From Tatumella punctata (GTDB lineage Bacteria > Pseudomonadota > Gammaproteobacteria > Enterobacterales > Enterobacteriaceae), in contig NZ_BAAAFW010000025.1 in the NCBI RefSeq assembly GCF_039523735.1, positions 62,001 through 126,000 on the forward strand: a DNA stretch of 64,000 nucleotides. The letters are read 5' to 3'. Below the pieces are notes generated by a model, which searched no databases, was not told where the DNA came from, and was given only the letters and a program-made list of their open reading frames with translations. Shown here piece by piece: positions 1 through 8,605 of the stretch (the stretch's first letter is position 1; each line of letters begins with the position of its first letter). A program made the translations under genes and the position numbers.

Positions 1-195
1 TGGTTTTTATTTATTTTATATTTTATTTATTATTATTTATGAGGGCAGCTTTTGTCTGGACGGAAGCGTAGCAATTATATTTTTGCTATTTCATCCGGAT
101 ATGGTTATTTATAACAAATTAGCGTGGTTATTTTATTCATTAAGCTTTTCGGCGACAGGCAACCTACACCCGGTGACGGCTTAATAAGCAGAGGA

Positions 196-223
196 TAAAA
201 AAAACGCCGGGCTTAGCCCGGCG
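196..223 (-). terminator. Rho-independent terminator of proP-like gene
   Basis: A perfect 8-bp stem (205-212 with 216-223, three-base loop) is followed on the minus strand by a run of eight T (197-204). It lies just past the stop of the ProP-like gene. Confidence 0.88.
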
Positions 224-240
224 TGAATAAGACAGACGGC

Positions 241-1716
241 TTACTGTGCCGGAGTCTGTGTTTCGGATTTTTTCTTATTCCGGCGCTGCAGTTTTTTTAT
301 CAGCAGCATGGCTTCCGCTTTACTGGCGACTGCCGGGGTTGAACCACGCAGTGGTTTACGGGCAGTTTCACGTAACGTGAACACCGTAATCAGGCCAATA
401 ACGCCGGCAGCCATCAGGTAATAGGCCGGAACCATCAGGTTATGGGTCTTATCTACCAGCCATGCGGTCAGTAGCGGGGTAGTTCCGCCGAACAGAGATA
501 CGGAAACATTAAAACCGATGGCCAGTGCGCTGTAACGAATATCGGTGGTAAACAGTGCCGGCAGGGTCGCGGGCATGGTCCCGCTGAAGCAGGTATGTAC
601 CACACCCAGAATAATCAGTCCGGCAAAGACTCCCCACATATTTCCTGAACCAATCAGCATCAGGCAGGGAACCGACAGCACGATCAGGCCAATCGCTCCT
701 CCGGCAATCACCGGACGACGTCCGACACTGTCCGTACGGTGGCCCCAGAACAGTGTCAGCGGCATCATGACAAACATGACCACCATCACCAGTAACAGGC
801 TGCTCAGTTCACTCAGGCCGAGGATACCGGTCAGGTAACTTGGCATATAGGATGTCAGCATATAGTTGGAGACATTAAACAGTAATACCAGGCCGATACA
901 TTTCAGCATCTGGGCACGGTATTTGGTCAGCATCTGCCATAAATTCAGGCGGGGTTTACTGTGTTCCAGGGCCTCCTGTTTTTCCATATGCTGCTGGAAT
1001 GCCGGGGTTTCTTCCAGTTTCAGACGTACATATAAGCCGAACAGTCCCAGCGGGGCGGCAATAAAGAACGGAATTCTCCAGCCCCAGTCGAGCATTGCCC
1101 GGGCAGGCATCACAGAAGTGAGGGCGGTGACCAGTCCGGCGCCCAGCAAATAGCCACCGAGGGTCCCGAACTCCAGAAAACTGCCCATAAACCCGCGGCG
1201 ATTATCGGTCGAATATTCCGCGATAAAGGTTGCGGCACCGCCGTATTCCCCCCCGGTAGAGAACCCCTGCAGCAGACGTGCGGCCAGCAGCAGGATCGGT
1301 GCCATAATACCGATACTGCTATAGGAAGGGATCAGACCGATACAGAAAGTACCCACCGCCATCATTATCATCGTAATGGCGAGGATCTTTTGTCGTCCAT
1401 AGCGGTCACCCAGTGGTCCGAAAAACAGACCACCCAGCGGCCGGACCAGGAAAGCGGCGGCGAAAGTCCCGAACGTGGCAATTAACTGTGCCGTTGCACT
1501 GGCATCGGCAAAGAACACTTTACCGATGGTCACGGCCAGATAACTGAAGACACCAAAATCGAACCATTCCATGGCATTCCCTAAAGCGGCCGCGCCCACC
1601 GCCCGTTTCAGCATATCGTTATCGACGATAGTAATATCATCAACGGTCAGCTCTTTTTGTTTTTTGTTCCAGAAATGTTTTTTCTGTTTTTCGCTAGCGT
1701 GACTGGTGCTTGTCAT
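241..1716 (-). CDS. proP: ProP-like proline/betaine:H+ symporter (MFS, MHS family)
   Basis: Inner-membrane proton symporter for compatible solutes (proline, glycine betaine) in the family sense. The 491 residues start with a roughly 40-residue cytoplasmic tail and then follow E. coli ProP closely: NAMEWFDFGV in the first helix, the MFS loop GDRYGRQKILAI, GGEYGGA, RGFMGS and the EETPAFQQH loop. About twelve hydrophobic segments follow to ETARKPLRGSTPA. The C-terminal tail is short and basic (IKKLQRRNKKK) and lacks the long alpha-helical coiled coil that sets the osmolality threshold in E. coli ProP. A strong terminator follows the stop. Osmolyte substrate is likely, but osmosensing may differ from E. 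coli. Confidence 0.85.
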   Translation of the reverse strand: MTSTSHASEKQKKHFWNKKQKELTVDDITIVDNDMLKRAVGAAALGNAMEWFDFGVFSYLAVTIGKVFFADASATAQLIATFGTFAAAFLVRPLGGLFFGPLGDRYGRQKILAITMIMMAVGTFCIGLIPSYSSIGIMAPILLLAARLLQGFSTGGEYGGAATFIAEYSTDNRRGFMGSFLEFGTLGGYLLGAGLVTALTSVMPARAMLDWGWRIPFFIAAPLGLFGLYVRLKLEETPAFQQHMEKQEALEHSKPRLNLWQMLTKYRAQMLKCIGLVLLFNVSNYMLTSYMPSYLTGILGLSELSSLLLVMVVMFVMMPLTLFWGHRTDSVGRRPVIAGGAIGLIVLSVPCLMLIGSGNMWGVFAGLIILGVVHTCFSGTMPATLPALFTTDIRYSALAIGFNVSVSLFGGTTPLLTAWLVDKTHNLMVPAYYLMAAGVIGLITVFTLRETARKPLRGSTPAVASKAEAMLLIKKLQRRNKKKSETQTPAQ

Positions 1717-2153
1717 AAGTCCTCATAACATAATCAATGAGAGCGCCTTATAGCTTTCGTTGCCATAAACAGAACAGAAAATACAGAAGGGGGAAAGAAA
1801 GCTATAAGAAGCCGGAAGAATAAGGCCAAATATTATCAATACAAATTGATATATAGCTACCTTAGTATAAAACTGTGATCAGTTTCAAGTTTCAGGGGGA
1901 AATAGCGACATTAAGTCTATATAACAGTTATATATTCCGAATTACATAAAATAAAAGGATGATATAACTATAGAAATGCCATTGAGATAGCAGGGGAAAT
2001 ATCCTGAAGAATATGCTGTTATATTACCGGATTCTGTGCCGGTAGCGGGGTAAATCTGTTTGTTTTGTCCTGCCGGGGCGCTTATTCCACAGGCCGGATA
2101 ATCGTTGCCGGCCTGCAGAGGAATCAGGAGGTGCTGCGTATAAACATAAATAA
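1717..2153. other. Intergenic region, proP promoter side, with a CRP-like site
   Basis: This 437-bp AT-rich stretch has no convincing gene. A CRP-like sequence at 1874-1889 (TGTGA, six bases, TCAAG; 8 of 10 core positions) lies about 160 bp upstream of the proP start and could serve it. A GC-rich hairpin at 2090-2115 follows the amidohydrolase gene but has no T-run, so it is a weak terminator at best. Confidence 0.4.
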
Positions 2154-2939
2154 TTATAATGTTTTTTGCTGGTAGTGTTTCCAGGCATCACGAAACAGGC
2201 TGTCCAGATCCTGTGCCCAGCGGGCTTGTCCGGCGCTGTCGGCAATCAAATCCTGACGTAACTCAATTTCGACCGCAGGCAGTGCATTTTTTTCTGCATG
2301 CTGTGGCAGTGCATAGTCAGTGGCATCGGACACGGCATAGGGCTGATTATCACCGACGACCCACTGATCTCTGGCTGCTAACTGCGCCAGTAATGCGTGC
2401 GGATACGCTTTCAGGCGGTTATAGAGCACACCAATATGCCAGGGGCGGGGGACACCAAGATAAACCGGAGTAAAACTGTGCATTGCCAGAATACAGGTCA
2501 TCTGCCCGCGCAACCGGCGCTGTTCAAGGATCTGGCGGATCTGATCGTGGTAGGGGGTGAAGATCTCCCGGCGGCGGGACTCTTTCTGTTGAGGGGAGAT
2601 CCCCTGATTGCCGGGGATTACCGTGTCTTCCGACAGTTGCGGGATGGAGCTTTCCACGCCAGGGGTACGATTGCAGTCAATCACCAGTCGTGAATAGGTC
2701 TGGGATACCAGGGTTGCATCCAGTGATTGACTGAGCAACTGCGATACTGCCAGCGCACCAATATCCCAGCCAATATGACGACTGATATCTGCGTCGGTTA
2801 ACCCCAGATCACCCAGTCGCCGTGGGATCCTTTTTCCTGCATGGTCGCACAAAATCAAAAAAGGGGATTTTCCGTCGGGATTACTGACGGTAAACGCAGC
2901 AGGTTCATCTGCGTAAAGCAGGGGTTCAGACAAGGTCAT
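2154..2939 (-). CDS. N-formylglutamate amidohydrolase family protein
   Basis: The 261 residues match the N-formylglutamate amidohydrolase (HutG-type deformylase) family: LILCDHAGKRIP near residue 30 with the metal-binding D-H pair, ISRHIGWDIGA, SRLVIDCNR near residue 85, and AMHSFTP near 150. Family members release formate or hydrolyse related N-acyl amino acids; the true substrate here is unknown. It ends a three-gene minus-strand run behind the transposase/HisRS fusion and the isomerase gene, 42 bp after the latter. No hutH, hutU or hutI is in the window. The AAGGAG ribosome site is only one base from the ATG at 2939. A TTG two codons downstream (2933) sits at a better distance and may be the real start. 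Confidence 0.78.
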   Translation of the reverse strand: MTLSEPLLYADEPAAFTVSNPDGKSPFLILCDHAGKRIPRRLGDLGLTDADISRHIGWDIGALAVSQLLSQSLDATLVSQTYSRLVIDCNRTPGVESSIPQLSEDTVIPGNQGISPQQKESRRREIFTPYHDQIRQILEQRRLRGQMTCILAMHSFTPVYLGVPRPWHIGVLYNRLKAYPHALLAQLAARDQWVVGDNQPYAVSDATDYALPQHAEKNALPAVEIELRQDLIADSAGQARWAQDLDSLFRDAWKHYQQKTL

Positions 2940-2981
2940 GCTCCTTTATAAGCCTGTGGGGTGATGGTGACTGTGCAGGTC

Positions 2982-3770
2982 TCAGCGATAACTGTTGATC
3001 CAGCCCAGTCCAGCGATAGTACCGGCAGATGGCCGGTATTCACAGCCAATCCGGCCGTGGTAATTCAGTGAACGTAATTGTGAAAATAGCGCCGGCCAGT
3101 CGATATCTCCGCTGCCCGGTTCACCGCGTAATGGTGTGTCAGCCACCTGAATATGACGGATCCACGGCCAGAACTCTGCCAGCCGCCCGCTGACATCACC
3201 TTCTGTGCGCTGGCAGTGATAGATATCAAATAACAGCCGCAGGTTTCCGGTATTTACCTGCTGAATGACCGCCAGGCTTTCGGCCTGGGTCTGCAAAAAA
3301 TAGGCTGGAATATCATAGTGATTAATCGCTTCCAGCAGCAGGGTAATATCATGGCTGGCGGCCAGCCCCGCTGCCATCTGTAAATTTTCACACAGGGTAT
3401 CGAAAGCCTGCTGATGCGTCACCCCGGCCGGTAACACTCCGGCCTGAACGTGGATCATCGGGCAGGATAAAGCACTGGCATAGTTGATTGCCCGGATAAT
3501 GTCGCGGCGAAAAGCGTTGGTGCGCTGTGGATGGCAGGCCTGCCCGGCCGAAGACAAACTGCCTGCCGGGCCGACCGGAGTATTGATCAGTTGCAGTTGC
3601 AAACCCTGCTGGCTCAGCCAGCGGCGCTGATCGGCGGCCGGGAAATCATAGGGAGCAGCATATTCGACGGCCGTGAACCCGGCCTGTGCGGCGGCGGCAA
3701 AACGCTGTCCGAAGGGAAGTTCAGTAAATAACCACTTCAGATTGGCACAAAAACGCAGCGCTGCCTGCAT
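2982..3770 (-). CDS. Hydroxypyruvate isomerase-like TIM-barrel protein
   Basis: The 262 residues match the Hyi/OtnI group of xylose-isomerase-like TIM barrels. These interconvert hydroxypyruvate and tartronate semialdehyde or isomerise related keto acids. Visible marks are the N-terminal FCANLKWLFTELPF, the first-strand AGFTAVEYAAPYD, LLLEAINHYDIP near residue 150 with the metal-binding Glu, LLFDIYHCQ near 180, HIQVADTP near 210 and GRIGCEYRP near 240. AAGGA lies 7 bp before the ATG. It sits 94 bp after the fusion gene and 42 bp before the amidohydrolase gene, probably in one transcript. No glyoxylate carboligase or tartronate reductase gene is adjacent, so the substrate is open. Confidence 0.8.
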   Translation of the reverse strand: MQAALRFCANLKWLFTELPFGQRFAAAAQAGFTAVEYAAPYDFPAADQRRWLSQQGLQLQLINTPVGPAGSLSSAGQACHPQRTNAFRRDIIRAINYASALSCPMIHVQAGVLPAGVTHQQAFDTLCENLQMAAGLAASHDITLLLEAINHYDIPAYFLQTQAESLAVIQQVNTGNLRLLFDIYHCQRTEGDVSGRLAEFWPWIRHIQVADTPLRGEPGSGDIDWPALFSQLRSLNYHGRIGCEYRPSAGTIAGLGWINSYR

Positions 3771-3864
3771 AACCCGTTCCTTGTCTGATGGCCGGATGGC
3801 GGTGATGTTATTGAGTTTTTATCAGTGTGCCGCCGGAAGAAAATTTATGCCAGCCCTGTGAAGG

Positions 3865-5706
3865 TCAGGAGGATAATATTAACCGGCTTAACTGCGCGAT
3901 AACCTCTGTCACCGGCAGACGCTGTCCGTGAACAGATTCGCGGGTAAAAACCGTCACCAGGCTGTCATCATCTTCTGCCTGTAAAATGACCTGTGCGCCC
4001 TGGCGTAACGCATTCTTACGGCAGACCGGCAAACGGAAAGGGGAGCAGTCATTAATAATACTCAGCTGTGGAAAATGCTGGCGCAGTGTACGGCCAAGGA
4101 TCAGCGCCGGGCCGCGGGTCTGTGCCTGTGCAGCGAGGATCACTACATCCGCCTGCGGACTCAGCATATCGTATCCCTGTAACCCGGCCAGCAACTGCAT
4201 CAGATTATCGAACATCAGTGTAAAGCCGCAGGCCGCAAGCGGGTGACCGGTGATCCGGGTTGCATTCTCGTCGTAGCAACCGCCCCGGCTGAGTAACGAA
4301 TGTTCCTCTGCGAGGTTACTGTGCCATTCAAAGACCAGTGTATTGTAATGGTTGGCTGAGAACAGCCCGTGGTCATGGAGATACGGAATTCCCAGCTGCT
4401 GCAATGCCTGGCACAGCTGCCTGAATTGCTGGCGGCTATGTTCAGAAATAAATCCGCTGGCGCAGGGTGCCTGCTGATTAAGACGACTCAGCAGTGGATC
4501 GTTATCGTGGTTTTGCAGTAAACGTATCGGGTTTTCTTCTGACCAGCGTTGTTGCTGTGGGGTCAGTAAATAGCGTAACGGCTGATACCACTGGCGGAGC
4601 CTGGCGCAGTAATCACTGAATTCGCTGCCGGTGCCCGGGGTATTTATCCGCAGCTCTGTGTGGTTATCCAGCCCTAAGCTCCTGAACAGTGTCTGTTGCA
4701 GCTGTAGCTGTTCGAGCACCATAGTGATCCCCTGGTAGCCGAAAGCTTCGACACCCAACTGGTGATACTGGCGCAGGGTATGTGGCTGTTCCTCACCGTG
4801 GCGGAAGGCCGCCCCCAGATACCAGAGTCTGCTGGCATGCTGAAGCTGCCGGTGGCGTGATACCAGTTGCAGACAGCTGTCAGTACCATCACGGTGTAAC
4901 CGGCTGCGGTGAGTCACCGGACAGTCATTATGCTGCAGGGAAAAAGGAACTGAAGTGCCCTGTTCCAGCAATGACAGACGAATTTCCTGATAGCAGTAGC
5001 GTTCAAGCAGTGTCTTCACCTGGTTTTCCAGCCTGCTCCACATCACCACCGGATTGGTAAAACGTTTTCTGGGTCTGCCTGACTGACGGGGACGTAAACG
5101 ACGCTGCAGGGTGTGCTCCAAAGGCCGGCTGTAACCGGCAGTAGCCAGCAGGCAATTCTGCTCCAGCGCATAGCGAATATTCTGCACGATTGCCGGACTG
5201 TCCGGGGTTTCACAAAACAGCAGGTAATGGCGGCGGCGTTGCTCTGCGTCAGGCCCCAGATTCAGGTATTCGTTGTGCGGGATAATCCTCTGCGGCGGGT
5301 CCTCAGCCAGACTACGACAGGGAGCGGCCAGCCGCGGCTGTTCGATATATTTCTTCACCAGCAGAAAATAGCTGCTGCTCTCCAGCGGACAGCTGTCATA
5401 ACGGCTTTCCCACAGTGCGCCACGTCGCTGATATTTGTGATTATAAAAAGGCACATAACTGCGGCCCAGTTGTTGCATAAAGCGTCCCAGTTGTTGTTTG
5501 TCAGCGGCACTCAGCAGCAGCAATACCTGATCGGCGTTCAGAGAATAGCCATGTAAGTTAACATCATATTCCTGTAGCGCTTTATCGAGACAGGTCAGAC
5601 AGTACTGATAGTCGGCCGGTTCGAGAAACAGTGGCTGTGAGTTATGCCCCCGCAGGCGCACCAAATGGGGAAGGCCCTGAATAAACAGGCGATTCTTTCT
5701 TGGCAT
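3865..5706 (-). CDS. Fusion of degenerate RAYT/IS200-like transposase domain and HisRS-like domain
   Basis: 613 residues in one uninterrupted frame. Residues 1-214 align along the whole length of IS200-like/RAYT transposases: MPRKNRL start, PHLVRLRG at 13-20, FMQQLGRSYV at 77-86, GALWESRY at 96-103, KYIEQ at 119-123, and the family's usual terminal GRPRK at 210-214. The metal-binding HUH motif (normally NHVHLL) reads DQVLLL at 59-64, so both histidines are gone. Residues from about 215 to 613 are HisRS-like: HRDGTDSC (271-278), FRHGEE then RQYHQLGVEAFG (301-323), NTLVFEW (455-461). The catalytic HisA arginine motif, the GGGRYD motif (RGGCYD, 474-479) and the motif 3 arginine (GFTLMFDNL) are lost. 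This predicts a nucleic-acid-binding, non-catalytic protein, perhaps a regulator. It lies 66 bp after an intact hisS paralogue. Confidence 0.85.
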   Translation of the reverse strand: MPRKNRLFIQGLPHLVRLRGHNSQPLFLEPADYQYCLTCLDKALQEYDVNLHGYSLNADQVLLLLSAADKQQLGRFMQQLGRSYVPFYNHKYQRRGALWESRYDSCPLESSSYFLLVKKYIEQPRLAAPCRSLAEDPPQRIIPHNEYLNLGPDAEQRRRHYLLFCETPDSPAIVQNIRYALEQNCLLATAGYSRPLEHTLQRRLRPRQSGRPRKRFTNPVVMWSRLENQVKTLLERYCYQEIRLSLLEQGTSVPFSLQHNDCPVTHRSRLHRDGTDSCLQLVSRHRQLQHASRLWYLGAAFRHGEEQPHTLRQYHQLGVEAFGYQGITMVLEQLQLQQTLFRSLGLDNHTELRINTPGTGSEFSDYCARLRQWYQPLRYLLTPQQQRWSEENPIRLLQNHDNDPLLSRLNQQAPCASGFISEHSRQQFRQLCQALQQLGIPYLHDHGLFSANHYNTLVFEWHSNLAEEHSLLSRGGCYDENATRITGHPLAACGFTLMFDNLMQLLAGLQGYDMLSPQADVVILAAQAQTRGPALILGRTLRQHFPQLSIINDCSPFRLPVCRKNALRQGAQVILQAEDDDSLVTVFTRESVHGQRLPVTEVIAQLSRLILSS

Positions 5707-5721
5707 GACATCCTTTCCACG

Positions 5722-5759
5722 AAAAAAGCCTGCCGTGATCGCTGGCGGCCACGGCAGGC
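5722..5759 (-). terminator. Terminator between hisS paralogue and fusion gene
   Basis: A perfect 10-bp stem (5728-5737 with 5750-5759, 12-base loop) is followed on the minus strand by six T (5722-5727). It should end most hdc-operon transcripts and separate the fusion gene, whose ATG at 5706 lies just beyond. Such a hairpin next to a RAYT-like gene could also be a binding site for its product. Confidence 0.75.
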
Positions 5760-5772
5760 AGCAGCTGACCGG

Positions 5773-7071
5773 TTAAGGTCTGTCGCTATTGGGGGTTGAT
5801 TTTTGCCAGTGCTGCTGGCGGGCGGCAATCATTGTCATCAGCCCGGCATTATCCGTCTCTGATTGCTGCTGACTCTGTAAGTCCCACAGCCGGATGTGTC
5901 CGTCATGATTCAGCGTAATTATTATCCGGCACTGGCTGTTCAGGGCATTCTGATGCTGGCGTTTCAGCCGGGCCCCGCTGCTGTCGGTCAGTACCCTGAG
6001 GGTCGTGAAACGGCGTCTGAGCTGTTCTGCCAGTAATAATGCACTGATACCGCCATCGGATAACTCAGAAGTCACGACAATATCGGGAACATGGCGGTGA
6101 TCTGTGACGGTACGGTTGGTGGCTGCCAGTAGCAGCAACAGCCGTTCAATCCCGATAGCGAAACCGCAGCACGGCAGAGGTTTCCCGCTGAACAGTTCGG
6201 CTAATCCGTCGTAGCGTCCGCCTCCACACACAGTGCCCTGGGCCCCGAGATCATCGGTGATCCATTCGAAGACGGTGTGGGAATAATAGCCCAGCCCGCG
6301 CACCAGCCGCGGATTTATCCGGTAAGCGATCTCTGCCTTATCCAGTAATTCACACAGGGTGGCGAAATGCTGCTGTGAGTCCTGTTGCAGAAAATCCGTA
6401 AGCCGCGGGGCCTGCTCAATGAGAGTCTGCAACCGGGGATTTTTACTGTCGAGTATCCGCAGCGGATTGATGGCAAGACGCATTTTACTGTCTTCATCCA
6501 GCAGTTGCTGGTGGTGGCTGAACCAGTTAACCAGTGCCTGACGATGGAGTTGTCTTTCGCTGCTGTTACCTAATGAATTTATTTCGAGACGAACATGATT
6601 TTCCAGACCCAGACCGGTAAACAGATCCCTGACCATAAAAATCAGTTCAGCATCAATATCGGCACCCGGCATACCGAAGGCTTCGGCCCCGAACTGGGTA
6701 AACTGGCGCAGACGGCCTTTTTGCGGGCGTTCATAGCGGAACATCGGGCCCTGATACCACAGGCGCTGGGTTTTGTGATAACACATATTATTTTCCAGCA
6801 CTGCCCGCAGACAGCCACTGGTGCCTTCCGGCCGCAGGGTAATATTTTCCCCGCTTTTGTCGCGAAAGTTATACATCTCTTTCGACACAATATCCGTGGA
6901 CACGCCGACCGCCCGTTCAAACAGGGATACGGGTTCCAGTAACGGCAGGCGCATTTCCTGGTAGCCATAGCGGTGGGCCATCTGGCGGAATCTGGCTTCC
7001 AGCCATTGCCACTGAGGGGTTTCATCCGGCAGAACATCACGCATGCCGCGAACAGATTTTATATCATTCAT
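5773..7071 (-). CDS. hisS: Histidyl-tRNA synthetase paralogue of the hdc cluster
   Basis: Class II synthetase of 432 residues that charges tRNA-His. All signatures are present: RGMRDVLPDE at 8-17, LRPEGT at 79-84, motif 2 with FRYERP (111-116) and RQFTQFGAEAFG (122-133), HisA loop LVRGLGYY (256-263; the usual Asp is Gly), HisB GGGRYDGL (283-290), motif 3 GFAIGIERL (303-311) and a C-terminal anticodon-binding domain. Catalysis looks intact. Its ATG overlaps the antiporter stop by 4 bp (ATGA), so it is translationally coupled. This is very likely not the housekeeping hisS, which in enterics lies near ispG and bamB; a hisRS gene closes the known Gram-negative hdc clusters. Confidence 0.88.
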   Translation of the reverse strand: MNDIKSVRGMRDVLPDETPQWQWLEARFRQMAHRYGYQEMRLPLLEPVSLFERAVGVSTDIVSKEMYNFRDKSGENITLRPEGTSGCLRAVLENNMCYHKTQRLWYQGPMFRYERPQKGRLRQFTQFGAEAFGMPGADIDAELIFMVRDLFTGLGLENHVRLEINSLGNSSERQLHRQALVNWFSHHQQLLDEDSKMRLAINPLRILDSKNPRLQTLIEQAPRLTDFLQQDSQQHFATLCELLDKAEIAYRINPRLVRGLGYYSHTVFEWITDDLGAQGTVCGGGRYDGLAELFSGKPLPCCGFAIGIERLLLLLAATNRTVTDHRHVPDIVVTSELSDGGISALLLAEQLRRRFTTLRVLTDSSGARLKRQHQNALNSQCRIIITLNHDGHIRLWDLQSQQQSETDNAGLMTMIAARQQHWQKSTPNSDRP

Positions 7072-8438
7072 AAGCGTTCCTTGTGATCAGGAAAAAGACC
7101 GGCGGGCATAAACAGGTGCCGGGGCTGTTTTTTCCGACGTGAAGTGTAAAGCAGGTAAAGAGGCAGAGTGGCCATCTGAATCAATATTCCGCATACCAGC
7201 GTGTCAGACTGACCGGAAATAATTGCCAGGCTGATAAACAGCAATGCTGTCAGGGACAGCAGCAAATAAGCTGATCGCTGTCTGCAGGGAGAGCCTGATG
7301 TCATCATCATCACCGGCAAAGAGAGTGCCGCGAAGGCATACGGGAACAGTGACGCTGACACCGCCAGGCCGATCACGGTGCGGAACTGTGCCTGCAGATT
7401 CGCCGATAATGTCATCAGCAACACCCCGGACATCAGCAGAGAGGTGACTAACAGTGCGACCCAGGGCACACCATAGCGGTTGGTTTTAGCAAAAACGGCC
7501 GGGAACAATCCTGCTCCGGCGGCAGCTCTGGGGACTTCTGTTTGCAGTATTTGCCAGCCCGGAATAGCACCGATACAGGCAATAACCACCAGTAACGCAA
7601 TAATATGGGCCGCGGCCGGTCCCCACAGCAGCTGTGCGCTGTCAGTAAACGGCGAAGAGGACAGCACTAACTGGTTATGGGGTAACAGCCCCATAATGGC
7701 ATTGGTGGAAAAGAGATAGCACACCAGAGCTATGCTGATCCCGCCGAGGGTCGCAAGGGGAATGGTGCGGCGCGGGTGACGTACCTGGCCTGCCGAAACT
7801 GACGCTGATTCCATTCCCAGAAAACCCCACATAGAGAGGGTGGCTGCGTGAAAAATAGCCTGTGGCATCGGCTTACCACTGACATTACCGGCGGCAAGGT
7901 AGTTCTGCGGACTAAAGTGCAGCCAGCCGGCGATACTGACTGACAGGATCACCAGCAGCATACAACCGCCGGTGATAATCTGGGCTCTGCCGACCTGGCG
8001 TACGCCAAACAGCCCGAAAATTACCGACAGCCAGAGCAGAACCATACAGCCGGTAAACACGCCGCCGGGGGTCGTCAGCCCCGGCAGCAGTCCGGAGAGG
8101 TAACTGATACTGGCCAGCAATAGTGCGCAGTTCCCTATCCAGGTGGATAACCAGTAAAACAGGGTCATTTGCAGGCCGGTAAACGGGCCGAAGTACTGGC
8201 TGATATTGGCAATAATGCCGCCATTTTGCGGGCAGAGATCGTTAATTTTATTAAAAATAAGGGCCAGAGCCAGTACGCCGGGAAAAAGCAGCAGCCAGCC
8301 CCAGACTGACACGGATCCGATACCGGCCAGGGTTGCCGGTAGCATAAACACACCACTGCCCATCATATTTGAGGCCGCCATAATGGTCAGTGTCAGCAGT
8401 CCCATTTTAGGGGCAGTATTATCTCTGGAGGTCATCAT
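7068..8438 (-). CDS. Second amino acid/amine antiporter of the hdc cluster (HdcT2-type, APC family)
   Basis: APC-superfamily inner-membrane antiporter of about 456 residues with some twelve hydrophobic segments. It carries the basic amino acid/polyamine antiporter signature SNMMGSGVFMLP near residue 20, as in CadB, PotE and AdiC. It resembles its neighbour at 9779-11125, and exchanging histidine for histamine is the natural inference. An upstream GTG at 8507 gives a longer frame, but family alignment supports the paired ATGs at 8438 and 8435. The stop overlaps the hisS paralogue start. It is separated from hdc by two strong hairpins. It could instead export another amine or import another amino acid. 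Confidence 0.8.
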   Translation of the reverse strand: MMTSRDNTAPKMGLLTLTIMAASNMMGSGVFMLPATLAGIGSVSVWGWLLLFPGVLALALIFNKINDLCPQNGGIIANISQYFGPFTGLQMTLFYWLSTWIGNCALLLASISYLSGLLPGLTTPGGVFTGCMVLLWLSVIFGLFGVRQVGRAQIITGGCMLLVILSVSIAGWLHFSPQNYLAAGNVSGKPMPQAIFHAATLSMWGFLGMESASVSAGQVRHPRRTIPLATLGGISIALVCYLFSTNAIMGLLPHNQLVLSSSPFTDSAQLLWGPAAAHIIALLVVIACIGAIPGWQILQTEVPRAAAGAGLFPAVFAKTNRYGVPWVALLVTSLLMSGVLLMTLSANLQAQFRTVIGLAVSASLFPYAFAALSLPVMMMTSGSPCRQRSAYLLLSLTALLFISLAIISGQSDTLVCGILIQMATLPLYLLYTSRRKKQPRHLFMPAGLFPDHKERL

Positions 8439-8530
8439 GATGTTGCCCCGTAAAAGAGAGATATTGCCGGAGAGTTGATCTGACCCGTATAGAGCAGGGC
8501 GGGCCACGTGATACTCTGCACCAGCTGTTA

Positions 8531-8601
8531 TACGTCGCCGGGCGTGATTGGCGTCAGTACCGGCGACGTATCGGACAGGACAGTGGTGATTACCACTGTC
8601 C
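8531..8601 (-). promoter_or_regulatory. Two hairpins in the hdc-hdcT2 intergenic segment
   Basis: Directly after the hdc stop is a perfect 10-bp stem with a 4-base loop (8578-8587 with 8592-8601). A perfect 11-bp stem with an 18-base loop follows (8531-8541 with 8560-8570). Neither has a T-run on the minus strand, so they look more like partial terminators, processing sites or mRNA-stability hairpins that set hdc above hdcT2 and hisS. On the plus strand the first is followed by six T, but no plus-strand gene ends there. Confidence 0.6.
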
Positions 8602-8605
8602 TTTT

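Noticed and set aside
2154..2939. HutG of a histidine utilisation operon
   Set aside because: The family fits, but hutH, hutU, hutI and hutC are absent from the window, so the symbol was not given.
5113..5556. 147-codon plus-strand frame
   Set aside because: Lies wholly antisense to the fusion gene and shows no recognisable family.
3865..5706. Active IS200-type insertion sequence
   Set aside because: The HUH histidines are lost and the domain is fused in frame to a HisRS-like protein. I found no REP-type palindrome pairs with GTAG next to it.
8439..8507. GTG start for the second antiporter
   Set aside because: The added residues lack similarity to APC antiporters, and paired ATGs at 8438 and 8435 fit the family.
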